Both the position numbers and the translations under genes were made by a program. This document shows, in pieces, positions 1 to 8,025 of a DNA stretch of 64,000 bases (positions are counted from its first letter, which is position 1; the number at the start of each line of letters is the position of its first letter). The notes beneath the pieces are model-generated. The model was given only the letters and a program-made list of their open reading frames with translations. It was not told the origin of the DNA and did no database searches. The DNA comes from Gaiellasilicea sp963784895. Its GTDB lineage: Bacteria > Actinomycetota > Thermoleophilia > Gaiellales > Gaiellaceae. The stretch spans positions 124,001 to 188,000 of the forward strand of contig CAWATM010000016.1 in assembly GCA_963784895.1 (NCBI GenBank), written 5' to 3'.

Positions 1-446
1 ATGCGGCGGACCCCGGACGAGGCGGCCTGGCGAGCGGCCTCGGGCGTGGAGTCGAGCGCGAGCGCGATGTCGTCGTAGGCGAGGTCGTAGGCGTAGCGGA
101 GGACAACGGCTGCGCGCTCGGTGGGCGGCAGCTCGCCGGCGAGATGCTCGATCTGGGCGTAGGCGGGGCGCCCCTCCTCGACCGGCAGCTCCGGCAGCTC
201 GTACGTGACCGGCTTCGCGCGCCTGCCCGTATCGATCACGAGCCGTGCGGCGATCGTGAGCACCCACGCGCGCAGGTGCTCGCCGTGGTCGAGCCGGTCG
301 TAGGCACGGAGCGCGCGCAGGAACGTCTCCTGGAAGGCGTCCTCGGCCGCCTGCCCCCCGAGCCGGCGGCGCAGGAAGCCGAGCACGACGTCGCGATGCT
401 CGACGTAGAAGCTCTCGAACGGCGGGACGGCCATTGCCTCCATCAT
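1..446 (-). CDS. ECF RNA polymerase sigma factor (3' end outside window)
   Basis: About 148 codons are visible; the frame is still open at base 1, so the C-terminus is missing. The protein begins MMEAMAVPPFESFYVEHR and continues through a region-2-like helix (VVLGFLRRRL...EDAFQETFLRAL) and a region-4-like helix-turn-helix (LRYAYDLAYDDIALALD, then EAARQAASSGVRR). This is the layout of extracytoplasmic-function sigma factors, which direct polymerase to a small regulon. Starts at 446, 443 and 434 are in frame; AGGAGG lies directly upstream of the first two. It is divergent from the PfkB gene with only about 40 bp between. No anti-sigma partner is visible because the downstream side is cut off. 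Confidence 0.85.
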   Translation of the reverse strand, partial: MMEAMAVPPFESFYVEHRDVVLGFLRRRLGGQAAEDAFQETFLRALRAYDRLDHGEHLRAWVLTIAARLVIDTGRRAKPVTYELPELPVEEGRPAYAQIEHLAGELPPTERAAVVLRYAYDLAYDDIALALDSTPEAARQAASSGVRR

Positions 447-488
447 CCCTCCTAACGCGGCGGCGGCCGCATCTGTGAGAGTGCCTCC

Positions 489-1292
489 ATGAAGATGGCC
501 GTCGTCGGGCACGTGGAGTGGATCGAATTCCTCCGCGTCGAGGCCGTGCCGAAGCCGGGCGAGATCGTCAGCTCGACCGAGGTCTGGGCCGAGCCTGCCG
601 GCGGCGGCGGGGTTGCCGCCGTCGAGCTCGCGCGGCTCGACGGGAAGGCCGCGCTGTACTGCCTGCTCGGCGGCGACGACCTCGGCTCGCGAAGCAGGGT
701 TCGACTCGAAGCCGCCGGCGTCCGCATCCACTCACCGCCCTCCGACGCGCCGCAGCGGCGCGGGTTCTGCTACGTCGACGACGTGGGGGAGCGGACGATC
801 ACGGTGATCGGTGACAAGGCACGTCCGCCCGGCGGAGAGGGCACGCTGCCGTGGGAGGCGCTCGACGACACCGACGGCGTCTACTTCACTGCCGGCGACG
901 CGGAGGCGGTGCGGCAGGCCCGCCGGGCGCGGGTGCTCGTCGCGACCGCCCGCGAGCTGCCGACGCTCCACGCCGCGGGCGTCGAGCTCGACGCACTGGT
1001 GGCGAGCGGCGAGGACGACGCCGAGCGCTATCAGGCCGGCGACCTCGACCCGCCGCCCCGCCTGGTCGTCTCGACCGCCGGCGCACTGGGCGGCTGGGCC
1101 CAGCCGGGCGGGCCGTACAAGCCGGCTGTCGCGCCGGGGCCGTTCGAGGACGCCTACGGTGCGGGGGACTGCTTCGCCGCCGGTCTCACCTTCGCGCTGG
1201 CGAAGGGGATGGAAGTTCAGGACGCGCTCGCGTTCGCCTCCGAGCGAGGCGCGCTCGCGCTCACACGGCGCGGCGCGGGTCTCACCGACTGA
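489..1292 (+). CDS. PfkB-family carbohydrate/nucleoside kinase
   Basis: A 267-residue protein of ribokinase-like fold that should transfer phosphate from ATP to a sugar or nucleoside hydroxyl. The clearest evidence is the C-terminal PfkB signature DAYGAGDCFAAGL (residues 221-233) with the catalytic Asp at 227 and its anion-hole glycines; the N-terminal part has the usual NPGGG-like segment as AEPAGGGGVAAVELARL. It is slightly short for the family (about 300). The substrate cannot be told from sequence. It ends inside the tail of the convergent winged-helix gene (11-bp overlap). Confidence 0.85.
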   Translation: MKMAVVGHVEWIEFLRVEAVPKPGEIVSSTEVWAEPAGGGGVAAVELARLDGKAALYCLLGGDDLGSRSRVRLEAAGVRIHSPPSDAPQRRGFCYVDDVGERTITVIGDKARPPGGEGTLPWEALDDTDGVYFTAGDAEAVRQARRARVLVATARELPTLHAAGVELDALVASGEDDAERYQAGDLDPPPRLVVSTAGALGGWAQPGGPYKPAVAPGPFEDAYGAGDCFAAGLTFALAKGMEVQDALAFASERGALALTRRGAGLTD

Positions 1293-2367
1293 CCGGCTCG
1301 AGCCGCACTTCGCGTTCGACGCCGAGGAAGCGGGCGAGTCTTCGCCCCTCGGCCGAGATCGCGTCGAGACGCCGCTTCGCCAGCGGCACATGGCGCACCG
1401 CGAGCCCGTCCGGCTCCGCGCGCCACGAGCCGCGCACGAGGCCGTCGTGGAGGACGGCGCCCCACCCGACCGACCAGCCGGGCCCGAGCAGCGCGCGGTC
1501 GGCGGCCGAGACGAAGCGGCGCCGGTCGTTGTGGGAGAGCAGGACGTTGTCGTACTCCGGCAGGAACCGCACGGGCGCCGGCGTGTCCGGATCCGGACGC
1601 GGCGCCTCGGGCAGGTCGAAGAGCTCGCGGCCGCGCTCGTCGCGAACGGTGACGAGCTGCGGCCGGAGCCGCTCGACCACCTCGCGCAGTCCGGTCAGCC
1701 GGCACCACGTTGCCACGTCCGTCACCGACGCAGGCCCGAACGCACCGAGGTAGCGCAGCACGACGTCGTCGAGCGGCGGCGTCGAGGCGAGCGGCCTGCC
1801 GAGCCACGACTCCGCGGTCGCCGTCGTCACCTGCGCGCTTCGGCCCCAGAGCCCGCGCGGCGGCACGTGCACGAGCGCGAGGTGGCAGCGGCACGCATGT
1901 GCGAGCGCGGCCGGATCATGCTTCGGGAACCGCGCCGCGAGCGCCGCGCGGAGTTGCGGGCCGGTGTGCGGCTCCGCCAGCAGCGACTGCGCGAACTCCA
2001 GCGCGGGCGCCAGGTCGACGCCCTCGAGCTTCGGCGAGTGCTCGGGATGGCGGCGCAGCTCTGCGCTCAGGACCGGTTGCATGAGCGGCCGCAGCAGCAG
2101 ACAGTCCGCCGCGGTGACCAGATGGATCGTCGCGCGCATCACGTTGATCCGCACGACCTCGCGCTGCTCGAGCGCCGCCGACAGCGCCCCGGGCAGGAAG
2201 CCGTCGAGCCGGGACCAGAGCGCCGTGTAGGGGTTGTGCGGCACCTGCGCCTGCAGGCCGACGAGGTGCCGGACCGCGTCGAGCGGCGTCACGTCGGCGC
2301 GCTCCAGGAGCAGCTGCCGCGCGAGCGTCGCCCGGTTCAGCGCCCGCTCTCCCAGAACCTCGGTCAC
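1282..2367 (-). CDS. Winged-helix DNA-binding protein (HTH_42 / YcaQ-like)
   Basis: 361 residues starting from GTG. The sequence has the features of the HTH_42 (DUF1006) family: an N-terminal LARQLLLERADVTPLDAVRHLVGLQAQ segment, a central GRSAQVTTATAESWLGRPL region and a C-terminal LPEYDNVLLSHNDRRR motif. Members of this family include AlkX/YcaQ-type DNA glycosylases and simple DNA-binding proteins; which of these applies here is not decidable. It is transcribed away from mraZ, so the mraZ operator region (2368-2469) is shared. Confidence 0.75.
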   Translation of the reverse strand: MTEVLGERALNRATLARQLLLERADVTPLDAVRHLVGLQAQVPHNPYTALWSRLDGFLPGALSAALEQREVVRINVMRATIHLVTAADCLLLRPLMQPVLSAELRRHPEHSPKLEGVDLAPALEFAQSLLAEPHTGPQLRAALAARFPKHDPAALAHACRCHLALVHVPPRGLWGRSAQVTTATAESWLGRPLASTPPLDDVVLRYLGAFGPASVTDVATWCRLTGLREVVERLRPQLVTVRDERGRELFDLPEAPRPDPDTPAPVRFLPEYDNVLLSHNDRRRFVSAADRALLGPGWSVGWGAVLHDGLVRGSWRAEPDGLAVRHVPLAKRRLDAISAEGRRLARFLGVEREVRLEPVSR

Positions 2368-2414
2368 GAGCCGATTCTGCGCAAAGGGGTGATCTGGGCG
2401 ATCAGGGTGGACAA

Positions 2415-2449
2415 GTGGGGGATCGTGGTTTAAAGTGGATCAAAGTGGG
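2415..2449 (+). promoter_or_regulatory. MraZ operator: four GTGG boxes with 10-bp period
   Basis: GTGG occurs at 2415, 2425, 2435 and 2445, exactly 10 bp apart, with a further GTGG at 2407 out of phase. MraZ binds direct TGGGN repeats separated by 5 nt (10-bp period), usually three. The boxes lie 20-55 bp upstream of mraZ and enclose TTTAAA (2429-2434), the most AT-rich stretch and a possible -10. Autorepression of the dcw cluster is inferred. Confidence 0.8.
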
Positions 2450-2469
2450 AGACAGGAGCGCGTGTCCAG

Positions 2470-2904
2470 ATGTTCCTCGGTGAGTACGAGCACACGATCG
2501 ACGACAAGAACCGGCTCACGCTGCCGGCCCGCTTCCGCGATGCGCTCGCGGACGGCGTCGTGCTCACCCGTGGGCTCGACGAGTGCCTCGACGTCTACCC
2601 GCGGCGCGACTGGGACACGCTGGTCGAAGCCCGGCTCGCGACGCTCGACCCCTTTTCCAAGGAAGCGCGGGACTTGAGGCGGTTCTTCTTCAGCGCCGCG
2701 TCCGACGCCGAGCTCGACAAGCAGGGACGGGTGCTCGTTCCGCCGGCGCTGATCCGGCACGGCAGGCTCGGACGGGAGGTCGTCGTGGCGGGCATCCACG
2801 ACCACCTCGAGATCTGGGATCGCGCCGCCTGGAACGACAACGTCACCAAGGTGGAAGGGAGCGCAGACGATGTTGCCGAACGTCTTGCACAGAAGCGCGT
2901 CTGA
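2470..2904 (+). CDS. mraZ: Transcriptional regulator MraZ
   Basis: 144 residues beginning MFLGEYEHTIDDKNRL, the hallmark MraZ start. Two AbrB-like half-domains are seen: DKNRLTLPARFRDAL near the N-terminus and DKQGRVLVPPALIRHG in the second half. MraZ forms rings that bind the repeat boxes in front of its own operon and controls cell-wall/division gene expression. AGGAG at 2454-2458 lies 11 nt before the ATG. It is first in the cluster and its end overlaps rsmH by 35 bp, so the two are translationally linked. Confidence 0.97.
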   Translation: MFLGEYEHTIDDKNRLTLPARFRDALADGVVLTRGLDECLDVYPRRDWDTLVEARLATLDPFSKEARDLRRFFFSAASDAELDKQGRVLVPPALIRHGRLGREVVVAGIHDHLEIWDRAAWNDNVTKVEGSADDVAERLAQKRV

Positions 2905-3835
2905 TCACGTCCCCGTGCTCGCGGAGGAAGTGCGCGAGCTGCTCGCGGTTCAACCCGGCGAGACGGTCGTCGACGCCACGTTCGGGGCGGGCGGCCATTC
3001 GCGCCTGCTCGCCGAGGACCTCCAGGGCGAGGGCAAGCTGATCGCGATCGACCGCGACCCGTCGGCGCGGACGTACTTCGACCGGTTCAAGGCACGCAGT
3101 GGTGATGTCCACGCCCGCTTCCTTCGCGGCGAGTTCTCACTCGTCCTCAGCCAGCTGGCCGCGAACGACGTACAGGCGGACGCGGTCCTGCTCGACCTCG
3201 GCGTCTCGTCGATGCAGCTCGACCGGCCGGAGCGTGGCTTCAGCTACGCCGCCGACGCGCCGCTCGACATGCGCATGGACACTGCGGCCGAGCTCTCGGC
3301 GCGCGAGCTCGTGAACGGGGCCGACGAGCGCGAGCTCGCGTTGATCTTCAAGCGCTTCGGCGAGGAGCGCTACGCACGGCAGATCGCGCGCGCGATCGTC
3401 CGCCGCCGCGCCGAGCAGCCGTTCGAGCGGACGGCCGACCTCGCGGACACGATCAAGCAAGCGATCCCGACGCCGGCGCGCTTCGGCGACGGCCACCCTG
3501 CGAAGCGCGTCTTCCAGGCGCTTCGGATTGCCGTCAACGACGAGCTCGGCGCGCTCGAAGCCGCGCTCCCGGCGGCGATGCGGATGCTCAGGCCGGGCGG
3601 CCGCATCGCTGTCATCAGCTTCCACTCGCTGGAAGACCGGATCGTGAAGCAGTTCATCCGCGAGCAGGCGCGCGGCTGCACCTGCCCGCCGGAATTCCCG
3701 ATCTGCGTCTGCGGCAACGAGCCCATGCTTCGCGACCTGACGCGGAAGCCGCTGCGGCCGGGAGCCCGCGAGCTCGAGGCGAACCCGCGCGCAGCGTCCG
3801 CCAAGCTGCGCGGCGCGACGAAGGTGGGTCACTGA
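2870..3835 (+). CDS. rsmH: 16S rRNA m4C1402 methyltransferase RsmH
   Basis: 321 residues. Methylates N4 of C1402 in the 16S rRNA decoding centre using S-adenosylmethionine. Family motifs are intact: HVPVLAEEV at the N-terminus, VVDATFGAGGHSRLL (SAM-binding loop), DAVLLDLGVSSMQLD, PLDMRMD, and the C-terminal GGRIAVISFHSLEDRIVK. The ATG at 2870 has AAGGGAG about 11 nt upstream inside mraZ. Its TGA shares a base with the next ATG (TGATG). Confidence 0.97.
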   Translation: MLPNVLHRSASDHVPVLAEEVRELLAVQPGETVVDATFGAGGHSRLLAEDLQGEGKLIAIDRDPSARTYFDRFKARSGDVHARFLRGEFSLVLSQLAANDVQADAVLLDLGVSSMQLDRPERGFSYAADAPLDMRMDTAAELSARELVNGADERELALIFKRFGEERYARQIARAIVRRRAEQPFERTADLADTIKQAIPTPARFGDGHPAKRVFQALRIAVNDELGALEAALPAAMRMLRPGGRIAVISFHSLEDRIVKQFIREQARGCTCPPEFPICVCGNEPMLRDLTRKPLRPGARELEANPRAASAKLRGATKVGH

Positions 3836-4212
3836 TGGCGAGCTGGGCCGGCTCCGCCCAGGTCGAGTCGCCGCCGATCGCGCGGCCCCGGAGGCGCCCG
3901 GAGACGCGCACGGCGCCCAAGCGGCGGGCGAGGACTCGCCCCTTCGGCGGCGTAGTCTGGATCGTGGTTCTCGCCGTTCTGCTCGCGGGTGTCGTTGCCG
4001 TCAATGTCGCCGTCCTGCAGCTGAACGTCCGCCTCGACGAGCTGGGGCGCGAGCGGATCGAGCTCCAGGGTGAGACGAAGCGGCTCAGCTCCCAGCTCTC
4101 GAGCGCATCCGCGAACGCGCGGATCGAATCGCAGGCTCGCTCCCGGCTCGGGCTCGAGCGGGCCGATCCCGCCCTGACGTTCCACGTGCAGCTGGCGCCC
4201 TCCGCCCGGTGA
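3835..4212 (+). CDS. ftsL: FtsL-like/septum initiator membrane protein
   Basis: 125 residues with the FtsL/DivIC plan: an Arg- and Pro-rich cytoplasmic N-terminus (1-38), one transmembrane helix (about 41-62, WIVVLAVLLAGVVAVNVAVL), then a coiled coil (about 64-100, LNVRLDELGRERIELQGETKRLSSQL). Sequence conservation in this family is low, so the call rests on topology, size and position between rsmH and ftsI, where ftsL is normally found. FtsL joins FtsQ and FtsB to activate FtsWI. Its TGA overlaps the GTG of ftsI. Confidence 0.8.
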   Translation: MASWAGSAQVESPPIARPRRRPETRTAPKRRARTRPFGGVVWIVVLAVLLAGVVAVNVAVLQLNVRLDELGRERIELQGETKRLSSQLSSASANARIESQARSRLGLERADPALTFHVQLAPSAR

Positions 4213-5882
4213 CCGCGCGGCAGTCCAACCGCCGCATCCGCCTCCTGCTCGGCCTCTTCGTCCTCGTCTTCGCGGGGACGCTCGCGCGTGCCGTCTGGAT
4301 TCAGGGTGTGCAGGCGTCGCGGTTCGAAGGGATGGCCGCGCGGCAGCACGAGGGAACGACCGTGATCCCGGCCGGGCGGGGAACGATCTTCGACCGGACC
4401 GGCGAGCCGCTTGCGATCGGTGAGCAGGCGACGACGGTCTACGCCGATCCGCGCGAGGTGAAGAACCCGCGCCGAGTCGCGCTCGCAGCCGCGAAGGCGC
4501 TCGGCGTCGACGCCGAGAAGCTCTACCCGCTGCTCGCCGACCGTTCGAGCCACTTTGTCTACGTCAAGCGCAAGGCCGATCCGGCGAAAGCCGCCGCGCT
4601 CGAGAAGCTGAACCTGCCCGGCCTCGGCTTCTATGCCGAGGAGCTCCGCTACTACCCGCAGCGCGGTGTCGCCTCGCATGTGCTCGGCTACGCCGGAATC
4701 GACAACAAGGGTCTCGAGGGGCTCGAGCGCTCGCTCGACAAGGCGCTCATCGGCAAGCCGGGCAGCCAGACGACGATCCGCGATCCGGGCGGCCGCGTCA
4801 TCGACGTGATCGCGACCAAGCCCGAGCGCGCGGGCGACGACGTCTTCCTGACGATCGACCACCGGATCCAGGCGAACGCCGAGGGCGTCCTCCGCGAGAC
4901 CGTCAAGAAATGGGGTGCGAAGGGCGGCAGCGCCGTCGTGCTCGACCCGCGCACGGGCGCCGTGCTCGCGATGGCGGTCGCGCCCGGGTTCGACGCGAAC
5001 ACGTTCGGCTCGACGCCGGCGGCGAAGCGGCGTAACCGCGTCGTCACGGACGTGTACGAGCCCGGCTCGACGTTCAAGGTCGTCACTGTCGCCGCCGCGC
5101 TGTCCGAGAAGATCGTCAGCCCGACGACGCCGTTCACCCTTCCGACGTCGATCCGCGTCGCCGACCGGATCATCCACGAGCACGAGCCGCGCCCGACGCA
5201 GCGGATGACGGTGGCGCAGATCCTCTCCCAGTCGTCCAACGTCGGCACGATCACGCTCGCGCAGATGCTCAGCCGCTCGCGCGTCGAAAGCTGGATCGGC
5301 CGTTTCGGCTTCGGCAAGGTCACCGGGGTCGACGCGCCCGGCGAGGCGCAGGGGCTCCTGCCCGGCTACTGGTCGGGCTCGACGATCGGAAACGTGCCGA
5401 TCGGACAGGGCATCGGCGTCACGCCGATCCAGATGGCCGCCGCCTACGGCGCGATTGCGAACGAGGGGGTCTACCGGACGCCGTATCTCGTCGAACGCGT
5501 CGGCAAGGAGCCGCACCGTCGCTCGAGTGGCCGCCGCATCTTCTCGAAGACGGTGTCCGCCCAGATGATGGCGATGCTCCGCGACGTCGTGTCCGCCGAA
5601 GGTGGAACCGGCGCCGCCGCCGCCGTGCCCGGCTATACCGTCGCCGGCAAGACCGGCACCGCGGCGAAGCCCGTTCCCGGCGGGTACTCGACGACGAAGT
5701 ACGTGGCCTCGTTCGTCGGCGTCGTCCCGGCGAAGGATCCGCGGCTCGTCGTGCTCGTCTCGATCGACGAGCCCGGCGGCGCGATCTGGGGCGGCGTCGT
5801 CGCCGCGCCTGCTTTCGCCGATATCGCCCGCTCCAGCCTCGTCGAGCTCGAGGTGGCGCCGGACGTGACGCCCGAGGGGTAG
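4209..5882 (+). CDS. ftsI: Septal peptidoglycan transpeptidase FtsI (PBP3-type)
   Basis: 557 residues; an N-terminal transmembrane helix (about 10-28), a PBP dimerisation domain (RGTIFDRTGEPLAIG), and a transpeptidase domain. Active-site motifs are complete: S287-T-F-K290, an SSN triad (SQSSNVG) and K481-T-G. It cross-links septal peptidoglycan with FtsW. The start is GTG at 4209 in a GTGA overlap with the FtsL-like gene. There are no PASTA repeats at the C-terminus, unlike some actinobacterial PBPs. Confidence 0.95.
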   Translation: MTARQSNRRIRLLLGLFVLVFAGTLARAVWIQGVQASRFEGMAARQHEGTTVIPAGRGTIFDRTGEPLAIGEQATTVYADPREVKNPRRVALAAAKALGVDAEKLYPLLADRSSHFVYVKRKADPAKAAALEKLNLPGLGFYAEELRYYPQRGVASHVLGYAGIDNKGLEGLERSLDKALIGKPGSQTTIRDPGGRVIDVIATKPERAGDDVFLTIDHRIQANAEGVLRETVKKWGAKGGSAVVLDPRTGAVLAMAVAPGFDANTFGSTPAAKRRNRVVTDVYEPGSTFKVVTVAAALSEKIVSPTTPFTLPTSIRVADRIIHEHEPRPTQRMTVAQILSQSSNVGTITLAQMLSRSRVESWIGRFGFGKVTGVDAPGEAQGLLPGYWSGSTIGNVPIGQGIGVTPIQMAAAYGAIANEGVYRTPYLVERVGKEPHRRSSGRRIFSKTVSAQMMAMLRDVVSAEGGTGAAAAVPGYTVAGKTGTAAKPVPGGYSTTKYVASFVGVVPAKDPRLVVLVSIDEPGGAIWGGVVAAPAFADIARSSLVELEVAPDVTPEG

Positions 5883-5924
5883 CTCGTTCGAGGGATCGGC
5901 GACCGGCGGTCTCCCGCCGAGGTC

Positions 5925-6548
5925 ATGACCGTGACCCGTCGCCGCCCGGTCGCCGTCCTGCTCGTCCTCGCTGTGTGCGTACTCGCGTCCGCGGTTGCCG
6001 CGTCCGCGACGGTACCTCAGGCGGCCCAGCGCGTCCGGGCCGCGATCCCGGCGATGGAATTCTACGCGGCCGACACCGGAACCTATGCCGGTGCGACGGT
6101 CGCAAAGCTGCGGGCGATCGACCGCGGGATTCGGAACGTCGTCGTCAAGCGGGCCACGAAGAGCGCGTACTGCATGCAAAGCACGCTCCCCGGCCCGGTC
6201 GTCCACTTCGACGGCCCGAAGGGTCCCGTCCGCCGCGGACCGTGCGGCGTCCGCGGAGCGGTCGTGCCGCAGCCCCGACCCGCGCCGGCGGCGCCGACGG
6301 CGGCGACCGCGAGGGAGCGACTGCGGGCCGCGGTGCCTGCGATCGAGGTGTACGCACTCGAGAACGGCGGTTACCGGGGGATGACGCTCGCAAAGATCCG
6401 CGTCGTCGATGCGGGGATCGAGGGGATCCGTGTGGTCTGGGCGACCGCCGACACCTACTGCATCGAGAGCGGCTCGGGCGCGGCCATGCAGCATCGCCGC
6501 GGTTCGGATCGGCCAGTCGTGGCCGGGCGCTGTCCCGCGGCGCCCTAG
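5925..6548 (+). CDS. Secreted protein with two tandem pilin-like Cys repeats
   Basis: 207 residues: a Sec signal peptide (Arg-rich start, hydrophobic 8-27, likely cut after AASA at 28) and two repeats. Repeat 1 has AAIPAMEFYAADTGTYAG and YC at 82-83; repeat 2 has AAVPAIEVYALENGGYRG and YC at 178-179. The repeats are in register at exactly 96 residues with no gap, and each ends with a Cys 24 residues after the first (C83/C107 and C179/C203), suggesting one disulfide each. The repeat resembles the globular part of type IV pilin/pseudopilin subunits, without the prepilin helix. It sits 42 bp after ftsI and 40 bp before murE, in the dcw cluster. Function unknown; a periplasmic or surface role near the septum is only inference. 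Confidence 0.8.
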   Translation: MTVTRRRPVAVLLVLAVCVLASAVAASATVPQAAQRVRAAIPAMEFYAADTGTYAGATVAKLRAIDRGIRNVVVKRATKSAYCMQSTLPGPVVHFDGPKGPVRRGPCGVRGAVVPQPRPAPAAPTAATARERLRAAVPAIEVYALENGGYRGMTLAKIRVVDAGIEGIRVVWATADTYCIESGSGAAMQHRRGSDRPVVAGRCPAAP

Positions 6549-6574
6549 CCGACCGGCTGGACGGGCGGGCGCGG

Positions 6575-6580
6575 TAGCGT
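6575..6580 (+). promoter_or_regulatory. Internal -10-like element for murE
   Basis: TAGCGT ends 8 nt before the murE ATG, the same arrangement as many other first genes here. It would add a leaderless internal transcript to the dcw cluster. No clear -35. Confidence 0.45.
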
Positions 6581-6588
6581 TCGGCGCC

Positions 6589-8025
6589 ATGCAGCTCGAG
6601 CGCCTCGTCGCCGCGCTCGCACCTGAGGCGGTTCTCGGCAGCCCCGACCCCGTCGAGGTGCGCGACCTCGCCTACGACGCGCGGGCGGTCACCCCCGGGG
6701 CCGCGTTCTTCTGCGTCCCCGGTGAGCGCGCCGACGGGCACGACTTCGCGGCGGAGGCGGTACGGAACGGCGCGGTCGTCCTCGTCGTCGAGCGGGCGGT
6801 CGAGCCGGCCGTGCCGCAGCTCGTCGTCCCGTCGGCGCGTGCGGCGATGGCGACCGCGGCCGACATCTTCTTCGGCGAGCCGACCCGCGAGCTCGAGGTC
6901 GCCGGCGTCACCGGCACGAGCGGGAAGACGACGACGGCCTTCCTACTGCACTCCGTGCTGGAAGCGGCCGGCCGCCGGCCGGGACTGCTGGGCACCGTCG
7001 AGAGCCGCGTCGGCGGTGAGGTGCGGCACGTCGTCCGCACGACGCCCGAGGCGATCGACCTGCAGCGGACGTTTCGCGAGATGCTCGACGCCGGCGACCG
7101 CAGCGTTGCGCTCGAAGCATCCTCGCACGCGTCGGTGCTGCACCGCCTCGATCGGGTCCGCTTCGACGCGCTCGTCTTCACGAACCTGAGCCAGGAGCAT
7201 CTCGACTTCCACGAATCGATGGAGGACTACTTTGCGGCAAAGCGGAGGCTCTTCGTCGGCGCCGCACCGCCGCCCGCCGCCGTCAATGTCGGCGACGCCT
7301 GGGGCAGGAAGCTGGCCGAGGAGCTGGCCGACGTCAGCCGGGCGCCGCTCGTCACCTTCGGCTTCGCCGACGACGCCGAGATCTGCCCCGAGGGGCTGGA
7401 GCTCGGCCCAGTCGGGGCGAGCTTCACGGCCGGCGGGATCGAGATCAGCACGCGCCTTCGGGGCCGCTTCAACGTCGAGAACGTGCTCGGCGTGGTCGCG
7501 GCCGCAACGTTGCTGGATGTCGACGAGGACGAGATCGCCGCGGGGATCGCAGCGCTGCCGGGCGTGCCGGGACGGTTCGAGGCGGTCGACGAAGGGCAGC
7601 CCTTCACCGTCGTGGTCGACTACGCCCATAAGCCCGACGCGCTCGACAACGTGCTGCGCACGGCGCGGGAGTTGACCGAGGGCCGCGTCGTGCTCGTCTT
7701 CGGCGCCGGCGGCGACCGGGACCGGCAGAAGCGGCCGTTGATGGGGAAGGTGGCGCGCGACCTCGCCGACCTCGTCATCGTCACCTCCGACAACCCGCGC
7801 AGCGAGGATCCGCTCGCGATCATTCAGGACGTCCTCCAGGGCGCCGGCACCGACGTCGAGATCGATCCCGATCGGCGCACCGCGATCGGCCGCGCCGTCG
7901 CGCTCGCGGAGCCAGGCGACGTCGTCGTCATCGCCGGGAAGGGGCACGAGCAGGGCCAGGAGATCGCGGGCGAGAAGCTGCCGTTCGACGATCGCGTCGT
8001 CGCCCGCGAGGCGCTGCGGGCGTGA
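6589..8025 (+). CDS. murE: UDP-MurNAc-tripeptide synthetase MurE
   Basis: 478 residues. Adds the third stem-peptide amino acid to UDP-MurNAc-dipeptide, with ATP. The P-loop is GTSGKTT at 109-115; the substrate-specificity motif reads SDNPRSEDP, and DNPR is the known signature for meso-diaminopimelate, so this organism probably has mDAP peptidoglycan. The ATG at 6589 is preferred because conserved sequence starts there (MQLERLVAAL) and TAGCGT lies just upstream. It overlaps murF by GTGA. Confidence 0.96.
   Translation: MQLERLVAALAPEAVLGSPDPVEVRDLAYDARAVTPGAAFFCVPGERADGHDFAAEAVRNGAVVLVVERAVEPAVPQLVVPSARAAMATAADIFFGEPTRELEVAGVTGTSGKTTTAFLLHSVLEAAGRRPGLLGTVESRVGGEVRHVVRTTPEAIDLQRTFREMLDAGDRSVALEASSHASVLHRLDRVRFDALVFTNLSQEHLDFHESMEDYFAAKRRLFVGAAPPPAAVNVGDAWGRKLAEELADVSRAPLVTFGFADDAEICPEGLELGPVGASFTAGGIEISTRLRGRFNVENVLGVVAAATLLDVDEDEIAAGIAALPGVPGRFEAVDEGQPFTVVVDYAHKPDALDNVLRTARELTEGRVVLVFGAGGDRDRQKRPLMGKVARDLADLVIVTSDNPRSEDPLAIIQDVLQGAGTDVEIDPDRRTAIGRAVALAEPGDVVVIAGKGHEQGQEIAGEKLPFDDRVVAREALRA

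Noticed and set aside
3654..6590. 978-codon open frame on the minus strand through ftsI
   Set aside because: Arg/Asp-rich composition with no domain; it is the antisense shadow of GC-rich ftsI and the pilin-like gene. Many other long antisense frames in the window were dismissed for the same reason.
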